From Struthio camelus (taxonomy: Eukaryota > Chordata > Aves > Struthioniformes > Struthionidae): a stretch of DNA of 64,000 nucleotides. Position numbers and translations under genes: made by a program. Below, one piece after another: positions 14,201 to 29,200 of the stretch; the first letter of the stretch is position 1, and every line of letters begins with the position of its first letter. The stretch is from NCBI RefSeq assembly GCF_040807025.1, contig NC_090956.1:1228517-1292516 (forward strand), written 5' to 3'. A model generated the notes under the pieces. That model saw only the letters and a list, made by a program, of their open reading frames with translations. It did no database searches and was not told the origin of the DNA.

Positions 14201-17200
14201 AAAAAATAAAGGAAGTTAATTCAAAACAGTTGCTTACCCCGATTTTTTCCTATTTTTTTCCTCTCTCCATATGCTTATGTCAAAACTTCTTTCAGCTGCT
14301 GACATAATGTTACTGTAAATTGAAGAACTTGATAACATGTAAAAGTTTCTGCTTACAAGACAGAACAGCTGCTGCTTTGTTAGTGTAAAAACATATAGGA
14401 AGAGTAAGTCTAATTCCACTCACTTCTATCATATTAACTGCCACATCTACTGATTGATTTAAGGTGGTGTATACTGGCCTCTACTGGTATACGAACGCAC
14501 AAATTTTTCACTAGTCAGCAACTATATGCTGTGTAAATCATTTTTGTTGCAGTAAGATGCAAAAAGAGCAAGTTTTAATGGCTACAGTGCAGTACCAAGC
14601 ATCAACAGAACGGGATTTAGCCTGAAGACAGTAAAGCTAAGTTTTAAAATGCTAGCTCAGTCAATTTGACTTTACTGCTCATTTGGCAATTCGTGGAAAG
14701 ATGTGTAATACTTTGTACTGCAATGTTACATACAGTACTACTTAATCAAGACTTCTAGCTAGATGTCCTAGCAAAGTTTTGCACATATCTTTAGCTCAAA
14801 CCAAGGACAGCAACCTCAACGCAAGTAAAATCATATCTAACGGTTTTCAAACTCAGCCTCTAGTAATACTAATTCAACACTTACTCTCAAAATGATATTA
14901 ATGACATTACTAATGGAGAATATTCAGACTGTTGCCCAAGTGATTTTTTTGGAAACAAAACGTTGACTACCCTGAATATTTTCCTTGACAAGAACCATTT
15001 CATGTTATTCCACACATTCTCATTAGCATCGTTCTTCCTCTCAAAAGTCCTTCAACAATTTAACAATTTAAGATTTCATTAAAAAAGCAGATCTTTTAAT
15101 TCCCAAGAAAAATTTAACAATGTCAACAAAATACTAGTGAAAGCCACCAGTTTGCAGTCCAGGATAAAATCTCTCCATGTGTCTACATCAGATAAACAAA
15201 GAGGAAACGGAAGACAATTTCTCTCATATCTCCTCCGAAGTGCTTTGAGGTAATGGTTACAATCAGAATTAGGGAGACGAAGAAAATCCAGCAACAATAC
15301 CTATCCAGTTTTTAGCCTCCTCAAGACTGTCAGGAGGTGAAGGATGTCATTACAGAGATGCTTTATTAATAAAGACACCTGTTCCTTAACAACTGCTGCC
15401 AAATTACAGCTACCTGTCAATTGCAATCTCTGCTGTACTAGAACTAGTAACCTACATATGAAACTCCTATCACTGCTAATCCCTTGAATCATCCAATCCA
15501 TCTAAAGATAGAGAGGTGGAGTGGAACTCCTCCTGATTCTTCTAGACAATCTGCTTCTCCATTACGGACATGTAAAGCAGTTACCTGGAAAACGAACGCC
15601 TACGCTCCTTTTGAATCTTTTTATATTCCATCAATTCCTTAGCAAAATCATTTGTAAACTCATCAAGTTTGGACTTTTTCTTTTCCCTGTTAAAATAAGT
15701 TTGACCTTTATTACAATTATAGTTTGACCTTTATTACAAAAAGACATAAAGAAACAAAACATGGCCAATATGAGAAAATGTATATTGCATGCAAATGCAA
15801 AAGGTGAACATCCTATTTAAGCAAAAACAGTTTAGAATTCCTATGAGTTTTTAGGGAAAGTTTTAGAATTACATTTGTCTTGCTTTAGCTTTGCATGTTT
15901 ACCATCTGCAAGTATACTGGAAAAAAATTTATATGTCATTTTTGCTTATGCCAGATGCACTTTAGTGTAACTGCAGTCCGATATGCTATTGAAATACAAA
16001 AATGAAAAATAACGCAACTTCATTGAGCCAAATACTTACTCCTCTTTAAGTCTCCGTTGCTCTCTGTAAAACTCCTCCCTAGATAAAGGAGGTGCTTGTG
16101 TCGTTGGGATGGTATTTGAATGAGCCGTTGGTACTGCTGTTGGTACCCAAGCTGATGACATGTTTGCAGGAGCTGGGGCATATCCTGGAGGGGGGACAGT
16201 GTACCCAGCAGATGGAGGCTGACCAGGTGGAAACTGAGGAGGAAACTGTGGTGGTGGTACCCCCGGTGGAAGAGGAAGTGCATGGGGAGGTGGAGGATAC
16301 AAGGGAGGTGGAGGCACAGGCACAAAGACTGGTGCTGATGCTGGTAGTGTTGGGGCCTGAGTCCTTTGTGTACGTTCACTATGCGGGCGTCCTCGATTTG
16401 AACTTCTAAAGAAACCCAAAAACATGTGTCACTGTTTGTTACACTCTGCCCTGATTTCAAAGAGGAAAGTGAATGAAGTGGGAGCATGGTGGTAAGCACT
16501 TCTTGTTTTCAACTTAAGCGTTTTTCTCCCTGCTTTCTGTTCATTTGAGACTATACTCATTTCTTGTTCCTCATACTTGGCTTTCAACATTCTCACCCCC
16601 AACAGCTCCCTCAGTCTTCTCTCCTCATACTCAGCTTTGCAACTGCGGATGGAGGCTGCCTATGCTTAAAATAGACTCCCATTTCCCATGTGCCAAGTGC
16701 CCACCGCTCCTCTGCCACTCCTTGATATACTTAATACTTCACACTTCTGATCTTCAAAGTACTGCACAAATATTAACTATTCTTCTCTTGAACTTCTTTT
16801 AACTTCTTCCATAAAGACTTCCTATGTTGTTGTCCTCATGATGATGCATTTGGCCTGTTCTTGTCCCCGAATTGTTGTTTTCTTGCTTACTGAATTTGAG
16901 ATTTTAGTTTATCTGTGGGATGGATCCTGTTTTTTGTTTTGCTTTATCTTTAGGAGCTTATAAAAAACAACACCCTTATAATCTAACTATAACAATAGAT
17001 CCCAGAAAGATGGACAAACTTGACACTGTAGTAACAGGTAAAACTGACTCTCACTCCAACTGAAAGAAAGCAGCTTGGCTGTTCTTCAAGAAGATTAAGC
17101 TGAAGAAATTACAAACTGTTGCAAGATAACAGTGTGGGCTTTTAAATAATTTGCTCAATCAGTATTAACTACATTGTTAAAAACAGTATTGGAGGCTGAT

Positions 17201-20200
17201 TTCTAATGAGAAATCAATTTCTTCAGCCCTACTCAGCCAGTAATCAAAAGGGTGGCTCTCCACCTAATGTTTTAATTATATTTAATTTTTAAATCTATGG
17301 GTTCCTTGAAAATTGCTAATTTTTCAGAGTAACTTTTCAATTACACACTGGAACTTTCTTATAAATAATCTTACTGGAAGCACAGATCCCCTTTGTTAGA
17401 GCTAATTCAGATTAAACCATTTAAAAATTAACTACCACTTGTTTTTCTCCATAACTACATGTGCATACTTATTTCATTACAAATCAGCTGTTCTCTATGT
17501 TATAATGGGTCACTGCCTAATCAACAGGTTATGAGTACTAATATATTAAATTTCTGTAAAAGGTACTTACGGTTCCCAGCCTGGCCTGCTGCCTGCTGAG
17601 CGTACTGTACTGGCTCTCATTGGCTGACCTTTTGGAGGGATGAGGGGGGAAGGAGTTAAAAAAAAAAAAATCCTACTCAGTTTATATGAAGATAATTTTT
17701 TAAAAGAAATTCTCAGGTTGCAGATACTTACCAGTTGTGGGTATTGATTGTCCTTGTGCGCCTAGAAGACTTTGTAATGCTGGTTGTCTTAGTACAGGAA
17801 CCTGATAGCCCTTGTGAGTAAATGCAAACAGTTAGAAAATAAGCTTTACTAAAATACAGGAATCACTATATAGGCTGAAGCAAAATTTACCTTCTCTTCC
17901 ATCAAGCTGCTGATTGACAGAACGGAAGATGATTTAACAAGTTCAGAGGCAGTCACAAGAGCAGCAGGAGGTATAACAGTATCAGCATCACTAGGAAAAA
18001 AAATTTCATTAGTCCAATGTAGCGTTTTAAAATGCTACTGAAATTACAAAACATGAGGTAAGAAAAGACTGACTACTGTAAATGGAAGTATATATTAAAA
18101 ATAATCTTCGTAACAGATTTACATATGTAAAGTTAGCCGATTATAAATGAAGCACTAAAGAAGTCAGCTTGGACTACTGACATTTAAAGAGAAAGGTCAC
18201 AAGAAAAATATTTTATTAAGCTAGCTGCAATTGCAAGGCTTAAAGCATGTAAAATCTACACATTGAACCTCAGTTCTGGAAGATGTAAGAACTCAAATTC
18301 TATTTGGAAACGTTTACAAGCTAGCTTAAAGGTTGCCTTAGAGGTTCTTTTGAATTGTGGCCCTTTCTATTCAACAGTACAACTGAACCTGACAGTCTTC
18401 TGGACAGAGGGGCTATTAGCATTCAGTCCACAAAACTGAAAGGTTATAAACCTTAAACAATAGTTCCTTACAGTGTATTTTCATGCGACTTCAGTGGGTT
18501 GCAGAGTTTTATGTTTGCAAATACTTGAAATCTACATAGTTTTTAAAGAATGATTTAAATAATGATTACATCCAAATCTGTATGGGTCACAGCTAGACTA
18601 TGTATACTACTGAGGATGGTTTTGACTTTCAATATTGATGACAGAACTATTTTAGAAAAAGGTGATGTGAATATATCTGCTCAATGTTACCTATAAATGT
18701 GCTTTTACACTTTCCACGAAAACACAATTTCTTCAGTAATAAAGAGAAAACAGAATCAAGAAAGCTTGACAACTGGATGGTAACTAAGCAGTTACTTTAG
18801 GAATTAAAAAAAAAAAAAAACACCAAAGGAATACAGGAAAAAAAGAGTTCCTATTACAGGATAAGCCTGTACCAAATGACTGATAGGGAATTAAATAAGA
18901 AACTTTTGAGAAGACTCTTATGTGAGGCACGCTTCCAACTTATCAAGTGTCCTCATTCAAAGCAATAAAAGATGAGAAAAACCAGAACTTCCACAACTAT
19001 TGGGAACTGTCACTAATGACACATAAATGACCACATGAGAGGCTCAAGAGGGAGAATATAACTTTAAGTATTTTGATATGTTTTCTACTTGTGTCGACCT
19101 ACAGATTTACTTACTGAAAAGGTCCATCTGGCTTTTCAGAGCGGAGAGATAGGGACACTGCTGGAGGAAGATCAGAGATAATGGCAGAAGATGGATTTAC
19201 TGGTAGAGCAGCTGCCACAGATGACTGACCAGGAGCCAGTGATAATGCAGCAGCAGAATGAGAAGACAGGGCAGCTAATGGAATCATTAGTGGATCCTGC
19301 TGTCTGGAAATCGCTGGCCTGAGTAGAGGCTGCAAGTTGCGTGTTATTGTTTGTCTCATTAGTGGTGGTGGAGGAGGTGGTGGTGGCGGTGGCGGCGGCT
19401 GCTGTTGCTGAATCTGCTTACGGAGCCTTTTTGTGTAGCCAGTTTCATTTTTGAAGTTGTTCACGGCCTAGAGGCAAAAAAATATTTATGAAAGAGTCAT
19501 AGGAAACTTTGGTATATGTAAAAACAAAAGCCTTCACAGAATAAGATTACTTCTGTATTCCTTTAAATGCTATCAGTCCTAAAATAAATCAACACACACA
19601 CACATACATATCTATATAAAAAAATACATATATATGAACACATCACATTAAAAACAAGTACTTTTCATAAAGTTACTGATCACTAATATCAGTGTTTAAA
19701 CTGCTTGATTTCAAGCTTAGTGCTACCACTGAACCTGAAAGTGAGGCAATCATTATTAAACAAAAACGTGACCAAAAGTTTCTAGGTCTCCTTGTAAAGG
19801 TCTGTAAGCCTCTGTAACAACAGGCAAAGTATTTGAAAAGTAAATTTAGCTTTATTCAAGGAGACAAATTACTACTTTATTTTCCCTCAGGTATTTACAA
19901 ACAGACTTTTCTTACCAACAGTTCACATAAAAATGATCGTGTTACCTGGCGTAAAAACTTGTTGGCAATTAAAGCATCAGGAGAAACATCTGTTTGATGA
20001 CAAGTCGGGCAAGTGTGTTCCTCAGATTCCAGTAGTGCGGTTCTGATACCTGTGGATAATTATAATCAAATATATTTTTTGCCAAACTAATAGATTTTGG
20101 GGGGTTATAATCAACTATAAAACCACGTGCATGATCAACGCGGTCTTGAATTGACAGCATAAAGCTGCAAGTGTTTTAAAGTGTAAAAAAGGTACAGTAT

Positions 20201-23200
20201 GGAGCAAATAACTACACGTTTTTGACATTTTGCTATCCTAACATTTGAAGATGTGGAACAGGCTGTGTTCTTGCTAGTCTTTTTTCCACTATCTAGCACA
20301 ATGAGAAGTCAGCAACCTCAAAATTAACAATAAAATACATTTTTATAAAGCATCACTAAATTTGGGGTCTAATAGTTTCTAACAACTGTCCCTTTAAGAA
20401 GAGTTTGAATGAAATGCCTAACTATCCTCTTGTTTCAGTCCACAGTAAATGATTAGAATTGAATACCTACTAGTAATATTTTATATAGTCAGAGAAAAAG
20501 GGCTGGAGACAAACTAAATGTGTTAAATATTTAGTACTGTAACGAGCTGCAGAGTTGTGTAGTCTTCTCATGCTCATTCTTCTTGATGTAAAAAGCATTC
20601 AACTAGTTTCTCAAAAAGGCAAAAAAGCTTTCTACCTTTTCCTTTATATCAAAGGAGTCCTTTCCCATTATGGTATACTTAAGTATTAAAGAGAGCTGGT
20701 AACAAAGTAATTAGCTCCTAGTCCTCCTTTCAGGAGACTGGATTTGATGTTCTGAATAAACAAACATTGGAATGAATACTTACATTCATCACAATAACTG
20801 TTTCCACAGCAGGGAATAACAACTGCATCGTTCATTATATCTTTGCAAATCAGACATAACAACTCATCTGGAATAGGATCATCTTCTTCTGAGGAGGAGG
20901 ATGGTTCCTCTGGTAAGAAAGGAGGCTTTTCCTTCTTTCCTATAGCATAAGCTTCCCTGAGGGAGAGGGGAAGGGAAGAAAAAAAGTTAAAGATGGATAA
21001 AGGAAAACTTTTGCAAGTTTTTTATTTTATCAAGAAAAGATGGAATTTTCTCACCCCACATTAGCCTTCTAAAATGCAGGCATTTAGTTTAAGCTAGTTC
21101 TCTACAGCCACCACAAAAAAAAAAAAAAAAGGGAGGAAAGAGACCATCTCCGGAGAATTTGCCCCTCCATTGACTCAAATGAGAGACACGAAATTAGCTT
21201 TGACTAGAAAAATAATTTTTGACAGCCAGAAGTTCAGTGAAACGGACTCCATCTTTTATGTGTTAGAGGGTGAAATTAAACTACACAAAGTTAATCTCTG
21301 AGTAATTAAATTTTAATAAATGAAAAAGTCTATACTACAGTTTCTACAAAAGGAAATCCTTGACAGAAAAAAAGAAGTGCTGCTAAATACTTTTTAAGCT
21401 GAAATTAAATCATCAGGCATTTTAAAACAGCCTCTGTTCAACACACACTAGTATTTTCTTAGTTTATAGCAACAGGAAAAACTTCTCTGTCTCAGTCACG
21501 AGCTCTGATACAAGTCAAAGGGGAAGGAAACCTCAGACCAATAGCTATTTGTTCAATTTTGTAAGAAACCTTTGAAAGATAAAACAGAAAATACAAAAAT
21601 AACTTTCTAAAAAGAACTCCAACTGCCCACATTACTAAATGTTACTAAAGCCCTTTTGCAGAAATACAGATTCTTAGCACACCACAAGCTTAACTTACTT
21701 CTGGAGGTTTAAACAGTAAGACCACACCATTTTATTTTTAGAAGATATCCGATCACTGATTTTAAGGCTGAGATACAATGACAACACTTCCTTTGCTGCC
21801 ATTACAGGTGCTGGTCAGCTTTGTTGTATTTTCACTCAGGCATTTACAGGTGCCTTCTTTTGTTCACTTTTTGGTCAACCAGATAATTCCATACTTACGC
21901 ATCAATAGTTGGTATTGCATATTTTCCAGTGTTTGTAAGCATAGCACCCTTTGTATTGGGATCTTTCACCTCCATCATGAAACTCCTGGGAATTCCAGTG
22001 CTCTTTTTAATCCTGGGAACAGACTCAAAATTTTTGTCCTGTTAAGAAAAGAAATCCAGACATATCTCATCTTAAGAGCCACATGTAAAATGACATTTAA
22101 ATTATTATTTCAAGTGCATAGAAAAAATCTTCAGTCCTCTCCTATTCCCAGGCATCACGGTTTCATAATTAAAATATTTGTTTTCTTAAATATATATATA
22201 GCCAGAATCTTTGAAAGGCTTGGGCAGTCAAGATTCATACAGCTTAACTTTGGACACCTTACTCAGGGGTCAAATCTCCCTTAGTTCACCATTCACTTAG
22301 AACAGAGACACAAACAGGCTCCTTCAAAGCACAACTCAGTAAGAGCTTAATTCAATGCTCTTAATCAGTCACTGGAGGAACTTACATTCGCCGTCTACAT
22401 GGAAAGGTTAAATTCATATCTCAGACATTTAAGTTCAGTCACTAATGTTAAATGACATGAATATTCAGCCAGAGATGTGTGTAATTAAGAAGTCAAAAAC
22501 ATGCAAATCTTCACTAGATGAGGGCCAAATACAACTTCTCAACCTCATTTAAGTGCAAAGTATTTATGCTATATACAAACATGAGATTTAATGGTTGTCA
22601 GACATATCCTCTTCAGTTATATGAAGTACTAGCAAATGCGAATCCTTATTAATAACAAAAAAAAAAATCCACACTGAAACACTCAGAAGAATTTTCAATA
22701 AAATTAAAGTACTATCAAAATATATATGAAGAACGATGAGAGTACACGGAAGGATCTATGGACATGACATTTAATGACTATGTTCTAGAAACAAGAAGAA
22801 ATTCACAATTATAATTCCAGACTTCCCTTGAATTTGGAAGGGCTTTGCAACATTGTTTTATAACCTTTGTAGTTCACTTCTCAAGAGGCTAAAATAATGA
22901 TCATTACTGTATTTGTAATTAATATCTTTGCTACTTAAACATCAAATGCTGATTTCACACATTCTAGGGCAGATCAGAGTATTTGTAAAAGCCCCCTATA
23001 CCAAACTTAAAATTTAATGAACTCAAAGAAACCACTCACAATGGAATATTACACTTTGACGTAAATCCCTATTGAAAGGGAAAAAGATTTTAACCCAGAG
23101 AGAAATTCCCTTTGGTAACAAATCTCTCCAGCCATACTAACTAATGTGACTGCCTTAACAGTGTACAGCCGTAAGACAAACAATACTTAGTTTACGAGCG

Positions 23201-26200
23201 TTCATCTAATTGTTAAATAACTGCTAAATTAAAAAAATTCAAAATGTAAGTAACACCAGAAGTCCACCACAATCTTACCCCATTTGTTGGGCAGTTCTTT
23301 ATATAATGGCCAGGTTTTCCACAACGAAAGCAAGTATATGATGGTGGAGGTGGACCCAAGGGTTTCTTCATGTAGCTAAAAAAAGGTTTTACAGGAGAAA
23401 AAAAGAAGTACGCATGTGTGTCTCTTTTCAAAGCAAGTAGCGCTACAAATTTTCCATAGCTTCAAAGTACAAGTTTGCCATTTTGAACACTTACTTGATC
23501 GGATCATATTCATGGCCAGACTGTGACATCATAGCTTTTATTTTATCTTCTTCGGAAGCATTGGCTTCAGCCAGATTGGCAGTCTGTTTAACAGGTAATT
23601 ATTTGACACACACATTAGAAACACATTTAAGCCCACACAGCCAAAGACAACACCACTCATCCAATCCTGTAAAGAGCAGCACAACCCTAGCTGAGGTTGC
23701 ATCAAAACAGCTGCTTATATAAAATATATTTGTCCTGAAGATGTTCTGGGGAGTCCTTATGCCATTACATGATGTTTATGTGCCTGTTAACCTACTTGAA
23801 AAGAACTTTCTTGGGCACTCAAAACCTTAGGCTCTGTTTGTACCTTACGTAGAGACTTGTGTAACCAATCCAATTTTCTTTAACACAAAGTGGACTGAAG
23901 CTACGTGTAAAAAATATACTATCCAGTATTTTTAGACTGAATTTTAAGCTCCAGGCTATTTGAAAGATATTCACTCTGTTTAGTTCAGAAATATGGCTAC
24001 AAGGAGCATTATTTACATTTTGCAGGATTAAAAGGACACGTAACTTACAGCTGGGGAAGTTGTTTCTACTTGCTGAAATTCAGCATTAAAAAAGAAGCAT
24101 TGAAAAGAACTGAATTTCTTAAAAAACCTCACAGCAAGACAACAAGACGACTCCTCTCAGTGGAAAAATGACGACAACATGCTGCAGACAGCCCAAACTG
24201 CATTTTTTCCCCTGCTAAATTCTCAATATTAAGTGCTGTAGCTATCAAGGAAAACCTGCAGGTTTTCGAGTTGACTGTGTCCCTTTAATATACAAATTGT
24301 AAATATAAACCTTATGCAGAACTGGATCTTCAAATTACTGAAGCCATCTAATTTTTTACAGCAGTATTTGTTGTATTTGTTAAAATGTTTTATTATACAC
24401 TAGTCCAGATACAAGCAGGGTCTAAGGGAATGACTGCAAATTATTTGGATCTTCAAACACCTACCACTCAGGTCAACCACTCATGTTTTTGTTTTCATAT
24501 GCATTCATTCACAAAAGCAACCAACTAGTTTCAACATTTTATTAAATGGTTGTTTCATATACACAGTTTTTCTCAACAATAACATAATCCAGATTGACAT
24601 CTATGAAATCATTTCCATTAACATTCACATAAAACTTCATTTACAGATACTTGACTAATTTGTTTGAACCCAAACGGTTTACAAAACACATTCAAAACCA
24701 CAAAACATTAGTAGGAATAGACCAAAATTCAAATATGGCATTTAATACATAGTAATAATAAAATAGAAAACTTAACACATTGCCTCCATGCTAAGCCAGT
24801 CTGCACTGAAGAGGTTAGAGTAAGTAACAGTTCTGAGCTGCTGTATGTTATGTTCCTGTATTTTTCAGAAATACTTAAGTTTTCTTGAAAGCTTAGATGT
24901 GTACACCGCTTGGACAGTTTTTCACATTTTAGAAAAAAACTTGACATGAGTTTACAAAACCAAGGACATGTTTAGGGACAGCACTAATGGAGACCAATTT
25001 CTTTTGGTGGCTGCATTTCAAACTGAAGTTTCTTTTTTGCCAAATGTACACAATTTTTGATTTCTGCAGTGGTGAGGGAAGTAGTTACCAGTGGGAAGAA
25101 GATTTCTGGAAATTAACTCCAGCCTTTATTTTCAGAAGAGAAGTCTAGCTACTCTGCATTAGGCCCTGCCTTCTCTAATCTTTGTAATTTTGAAGACTAG
25201 TAATTTAATTGGCTAGTACTATGCCTTCTCAAAAAGTGCAGTCACTAGTGCTTTCCCAGACAAAGTTACACATTATTGAGCAAAAAATGCAAGCAGTTTC
25301 ATAGCAAAACATGGCATTACAACAATTTCAGAAGGTCACATCTTCTAATATGCCAAACACACACATTGGTATATTCCTATGAACAATTAGGTACATTTAC
25401 ACAATTTACACGGTCTGCGTTCAAACAAATTAGGTCGTATAAAAGGTTGTCCGCTTTATATATACTACAGATCTACAATTTATAAAATTGTGCAGCATTC
25501 AAAAAATGGATCTATTAACTATAACGACTAGAAATTCAAAAATAGCCATGCAATTGTCCATGTTACGGAAACGCTTCTATTTTGGCTGTTGCAAACCCCC
25601 CTGAAATGTCCATAACTTACAGCCAATTAAATTCTTCTGTAAAAATTGTATTAGTTTCCAACGTAAAATTAACGAAACGTATGAAAAACGGTAAACAGCT
25701 TCTGAAGTGCTTCTTCTTTGTGTCTTGAAGTTGAGTAATACTGCAACATTATGTTGAGGCTGATAAGGTACTCCCCTTCTATCTTCCCAAACTGGGAACT
25801 ACTCTTTACAGGATAGTATCAATATATACACACATTTTAAAATTAAATTATTTAAAATTATTAAAGTTAAGTTAAAATTTTGTTCAAGTTACAACAGTAA
25901 GCCAGATATAGATCACAGTATAAGATTTAAAAAAAATTATAAAGCAAACACTTTTCTTTGTTTAGTATTTGACAAGAATATATATATATATATACCTTAG
26001 TAAGCTGGGCCAGAGAAATAGATGCAGAAGAGTCATCAATCTGTTCACAAAAAATTAAACACATATTCAAGTTCCACAATCAAAACACAGCAATAGTTAG
26101 CCTCTACTGTAGTCTGAAAGTCTGCACTTAAGCTTCTGTGTGTCACTGGAAGAGGCATTTCCAGCCTAGTGTAACTTATAATTGTTCAAAACAGTTCAAA

Positions 26201-29200
26201 CCAATAAAAACTTAAGAGTGTCTATCTGATTAACGAGAAGAAACTAAAACAACCAAACCCGTTTGAAACCAACTTATTACTCCAGAGTAGTTCTGAGAGG
26301 GACCCTTGTCAAACGCTCACAAACGCTTACAACGAAAAGGATAGGGAAACTGTCAATTTTCAGCTAAAATTGACCAAAAAAAAATTAGGAAGTTTATTTG
26401 AAAAGGGAGCATCACTGTAGGAAATTTACATTTTCAGCGTAATTTTTCAAGTTAATCACTCAATATGTCATCATTTATAAACACATACGGTTATAGTTTT
26501 TGTGAACACAGTAGCTGCCTGTCAAAATAAAGCACAGGCATATCAGGCCTGAAACAGGAACTCTGTCCCTCCTCCCAAGAAGTTTAAAAAACGAAAACAA
26601 AAACAAAAAAAAACCTCACTACACCCCATAAAAAAAACTAATAAAAACATCAGTCCACACCATCAGTCATAAAAGTAACCCATTACTTAGTCTAGAAAAA
26701 AAATTATAAACTGTTTGAATTAAATTATTGAAATAAAGGTGTTCATTACGACATGACAGAATAGCCTATAAAAAACGAGACAGCTGTAATTTCTAGTATT
26801 TTAGACAGCAGGCCATATTATAAGAATTAGTTTGGAAAACGTGAGAAGTTATTATTTTCCTTCCTATGAGACCAAATAGAAGTTTTCAATAGCAGCCCAG
26901 TGCTAAATAAACAAAAAGAATATTTTTGAAGAAAATAAAGGTTCAGAGCACAATCCTGTAATTTTTCTCTCCACTGTGACCACTCTTCCTCCCTCTTCAG
27001 CTGCCTAATGGAACAGCTTGCAGGAATGATGTCTTCAGGCCACTAGTTAATAACAGACTGCAGATTAGTGTTTACTGAGAGCCAATATTAAAGTGCAGTT
27101 TTTCCACATGTAAAAAGGGTAATTCCTATCCTTTTCCAGTATATTGAATTATATTAGTCACAAGCAACAATAAGTTTAAACAAAACATTATCAGAAACAC
27201 ATTCAAATCACTGTTTGTTGTGTCTTAAGTTGTTCAGAAAAGTGGAAAAGTTTCACAATGTATACCAAACACCTCTCCTTGAGAGGTTGCCAAATTGGCC
27301 AGGAAAAAAAAAAAAAAAAAAAGAGATTAAATCCCTTCCTCGGAAAAGACTGTTGTCCTATATTACCTAATGCAGAGAAAGAATTCAAGAGAGTAGTTTA
27401 ATTATTCAAACTTTGGGGGTGACAGGGGCAGAATCTGCCTGCAGTAGATGATTCCTCACTCCATCAAAACACTTCAATTAATCATTCCTTCGCCACACAG
27501 GATCACTCACAGTTGGGAAAACATACACAACGTTACTATACTCCTAACTAAAAAATTAAATTCTTGAAATTGCCCCATTGAGGGGAAGACCCAGAGCTGG
27601 AATAAGAACTTCTTTCCCTTGCGAGTCCTATCAGAAGATCCAAGATTCCTCCTTTCCTGAGCATTTAGTTCCTAGCCATGCCAAAAAGGAAGTCCAATTA
27701 AATATCTCGAAACCTCATGCTCCCTATACCACTCCTTTTTACATGTGGAAATAAAAAGCCTATGTTCTATCACGGCAAGTAGAATTTAACTGCTATCCTT
27801 TTGTATTTTTTCAGAGGCAAACAAAAACTAGGAAAGCTATCAACTAGAGTCTAGCAACTTTATGATATATTAAACAATCTAGTATTGATCAATAACTGAA
27901 ACATAACAGTTAATGAACAATTAGTTCTTGTATTTTATTAGACAACAGTATTATATGGCCAACAGGCAACAACCTAGTTTCTTAAAGGAAGTGATAGCAC
28001 TCCTTGCTACTCAACAGTTACTAAAAGGAGCAAACAGCTACTTAATGTCTTATTTAGTGTGTTTGCCCAACAACCAATTCCTAGTGATCTTTCTTTCATG
28101 TGCACCTTTTCTTCTTAATTTCTCAAGTATATCCTGCCAGTCTCTCAAATCAGACAAGTGGAAACAGCATCTCGAGGACTCTCATGCACAGCCCTAATAT
28201 AATACTGCAGAAGAATCAGAAGGGGGGGGGGGGGGAAGAAAAATCACAGAATTGACATTCAACATATGAGCTCTTTCATAAAGAAGATTGTGGAAACTAA
28301 GATAAAACGAGTGGGAACGGGGAAAGAAAAGGAGAAGAAAACAGTAACATCACTGCTAGAGTGCTACATCTAAATTATAACAGTTACCTAAAACCTGACT
28401 TAACCGAGGATTAAACCAGGAAGGACTGCAGTTGTGTTTGGCAGTGTTGAAGCAAGGGACATGAGTTCTGTGTTTCTACAGCCTCTAAGGACAAATACCA
28501 ACCAGGGATTCTTGCAGCTACTGAAATACTAAAACAAAGAGGAATCGATTTCTTGACTTGGCTGTAATAACAATCGGACAGCAGCACAGATTTAGAAGTG
28601 TAGAATGGCAGCTAACATGAAAGAGCAAGACAATGAAGAAATAGTCAAATCATAAGCTTTTGTGAACCTGACATCTTAACTCATTTTAATTTTGCTGTTT
28701 ATGCTTTACTGCTTTTTAACAGTAACAATAGGTCAGCTTTCCAGTAACTTGTTCCTACCACAATAAGATTCAGGTTCTGCTTTGAAATACACACAGAAAT
28801 TGTACATATGTAACTTTTTTTTTAAAGATCTGAATTAGCTTTAAGAATAAAGCTAATTGTGTCTCCAATAATAGACGTGCCTGAGATTGCAGTGCATTTA
28901 AAGAGTCATCGATAATGAGCTACATCTATGGAGGACTGCTAAGGAGACATCCAAGGAGGTTTCCCCTGCTACATCTACCCCACAACCCAAATCAGGTACA
29001 GCCAGAGCAAAAAGGGAATGTTTTTGCTTCACTTTCCGTTTACTTTCATTAGCTCCAACTAACACTAAGTCTTCCCACCACCTTCTTTTTTAGGCCTATA
29101 TTAGCTCATGGTAAGATGCTCCTTAGAAATGTAATACAGACATGCCAGGGAACACACAAGGCTAAAAGAATGTTAACTTTATTTATGAACATGTGATTTG

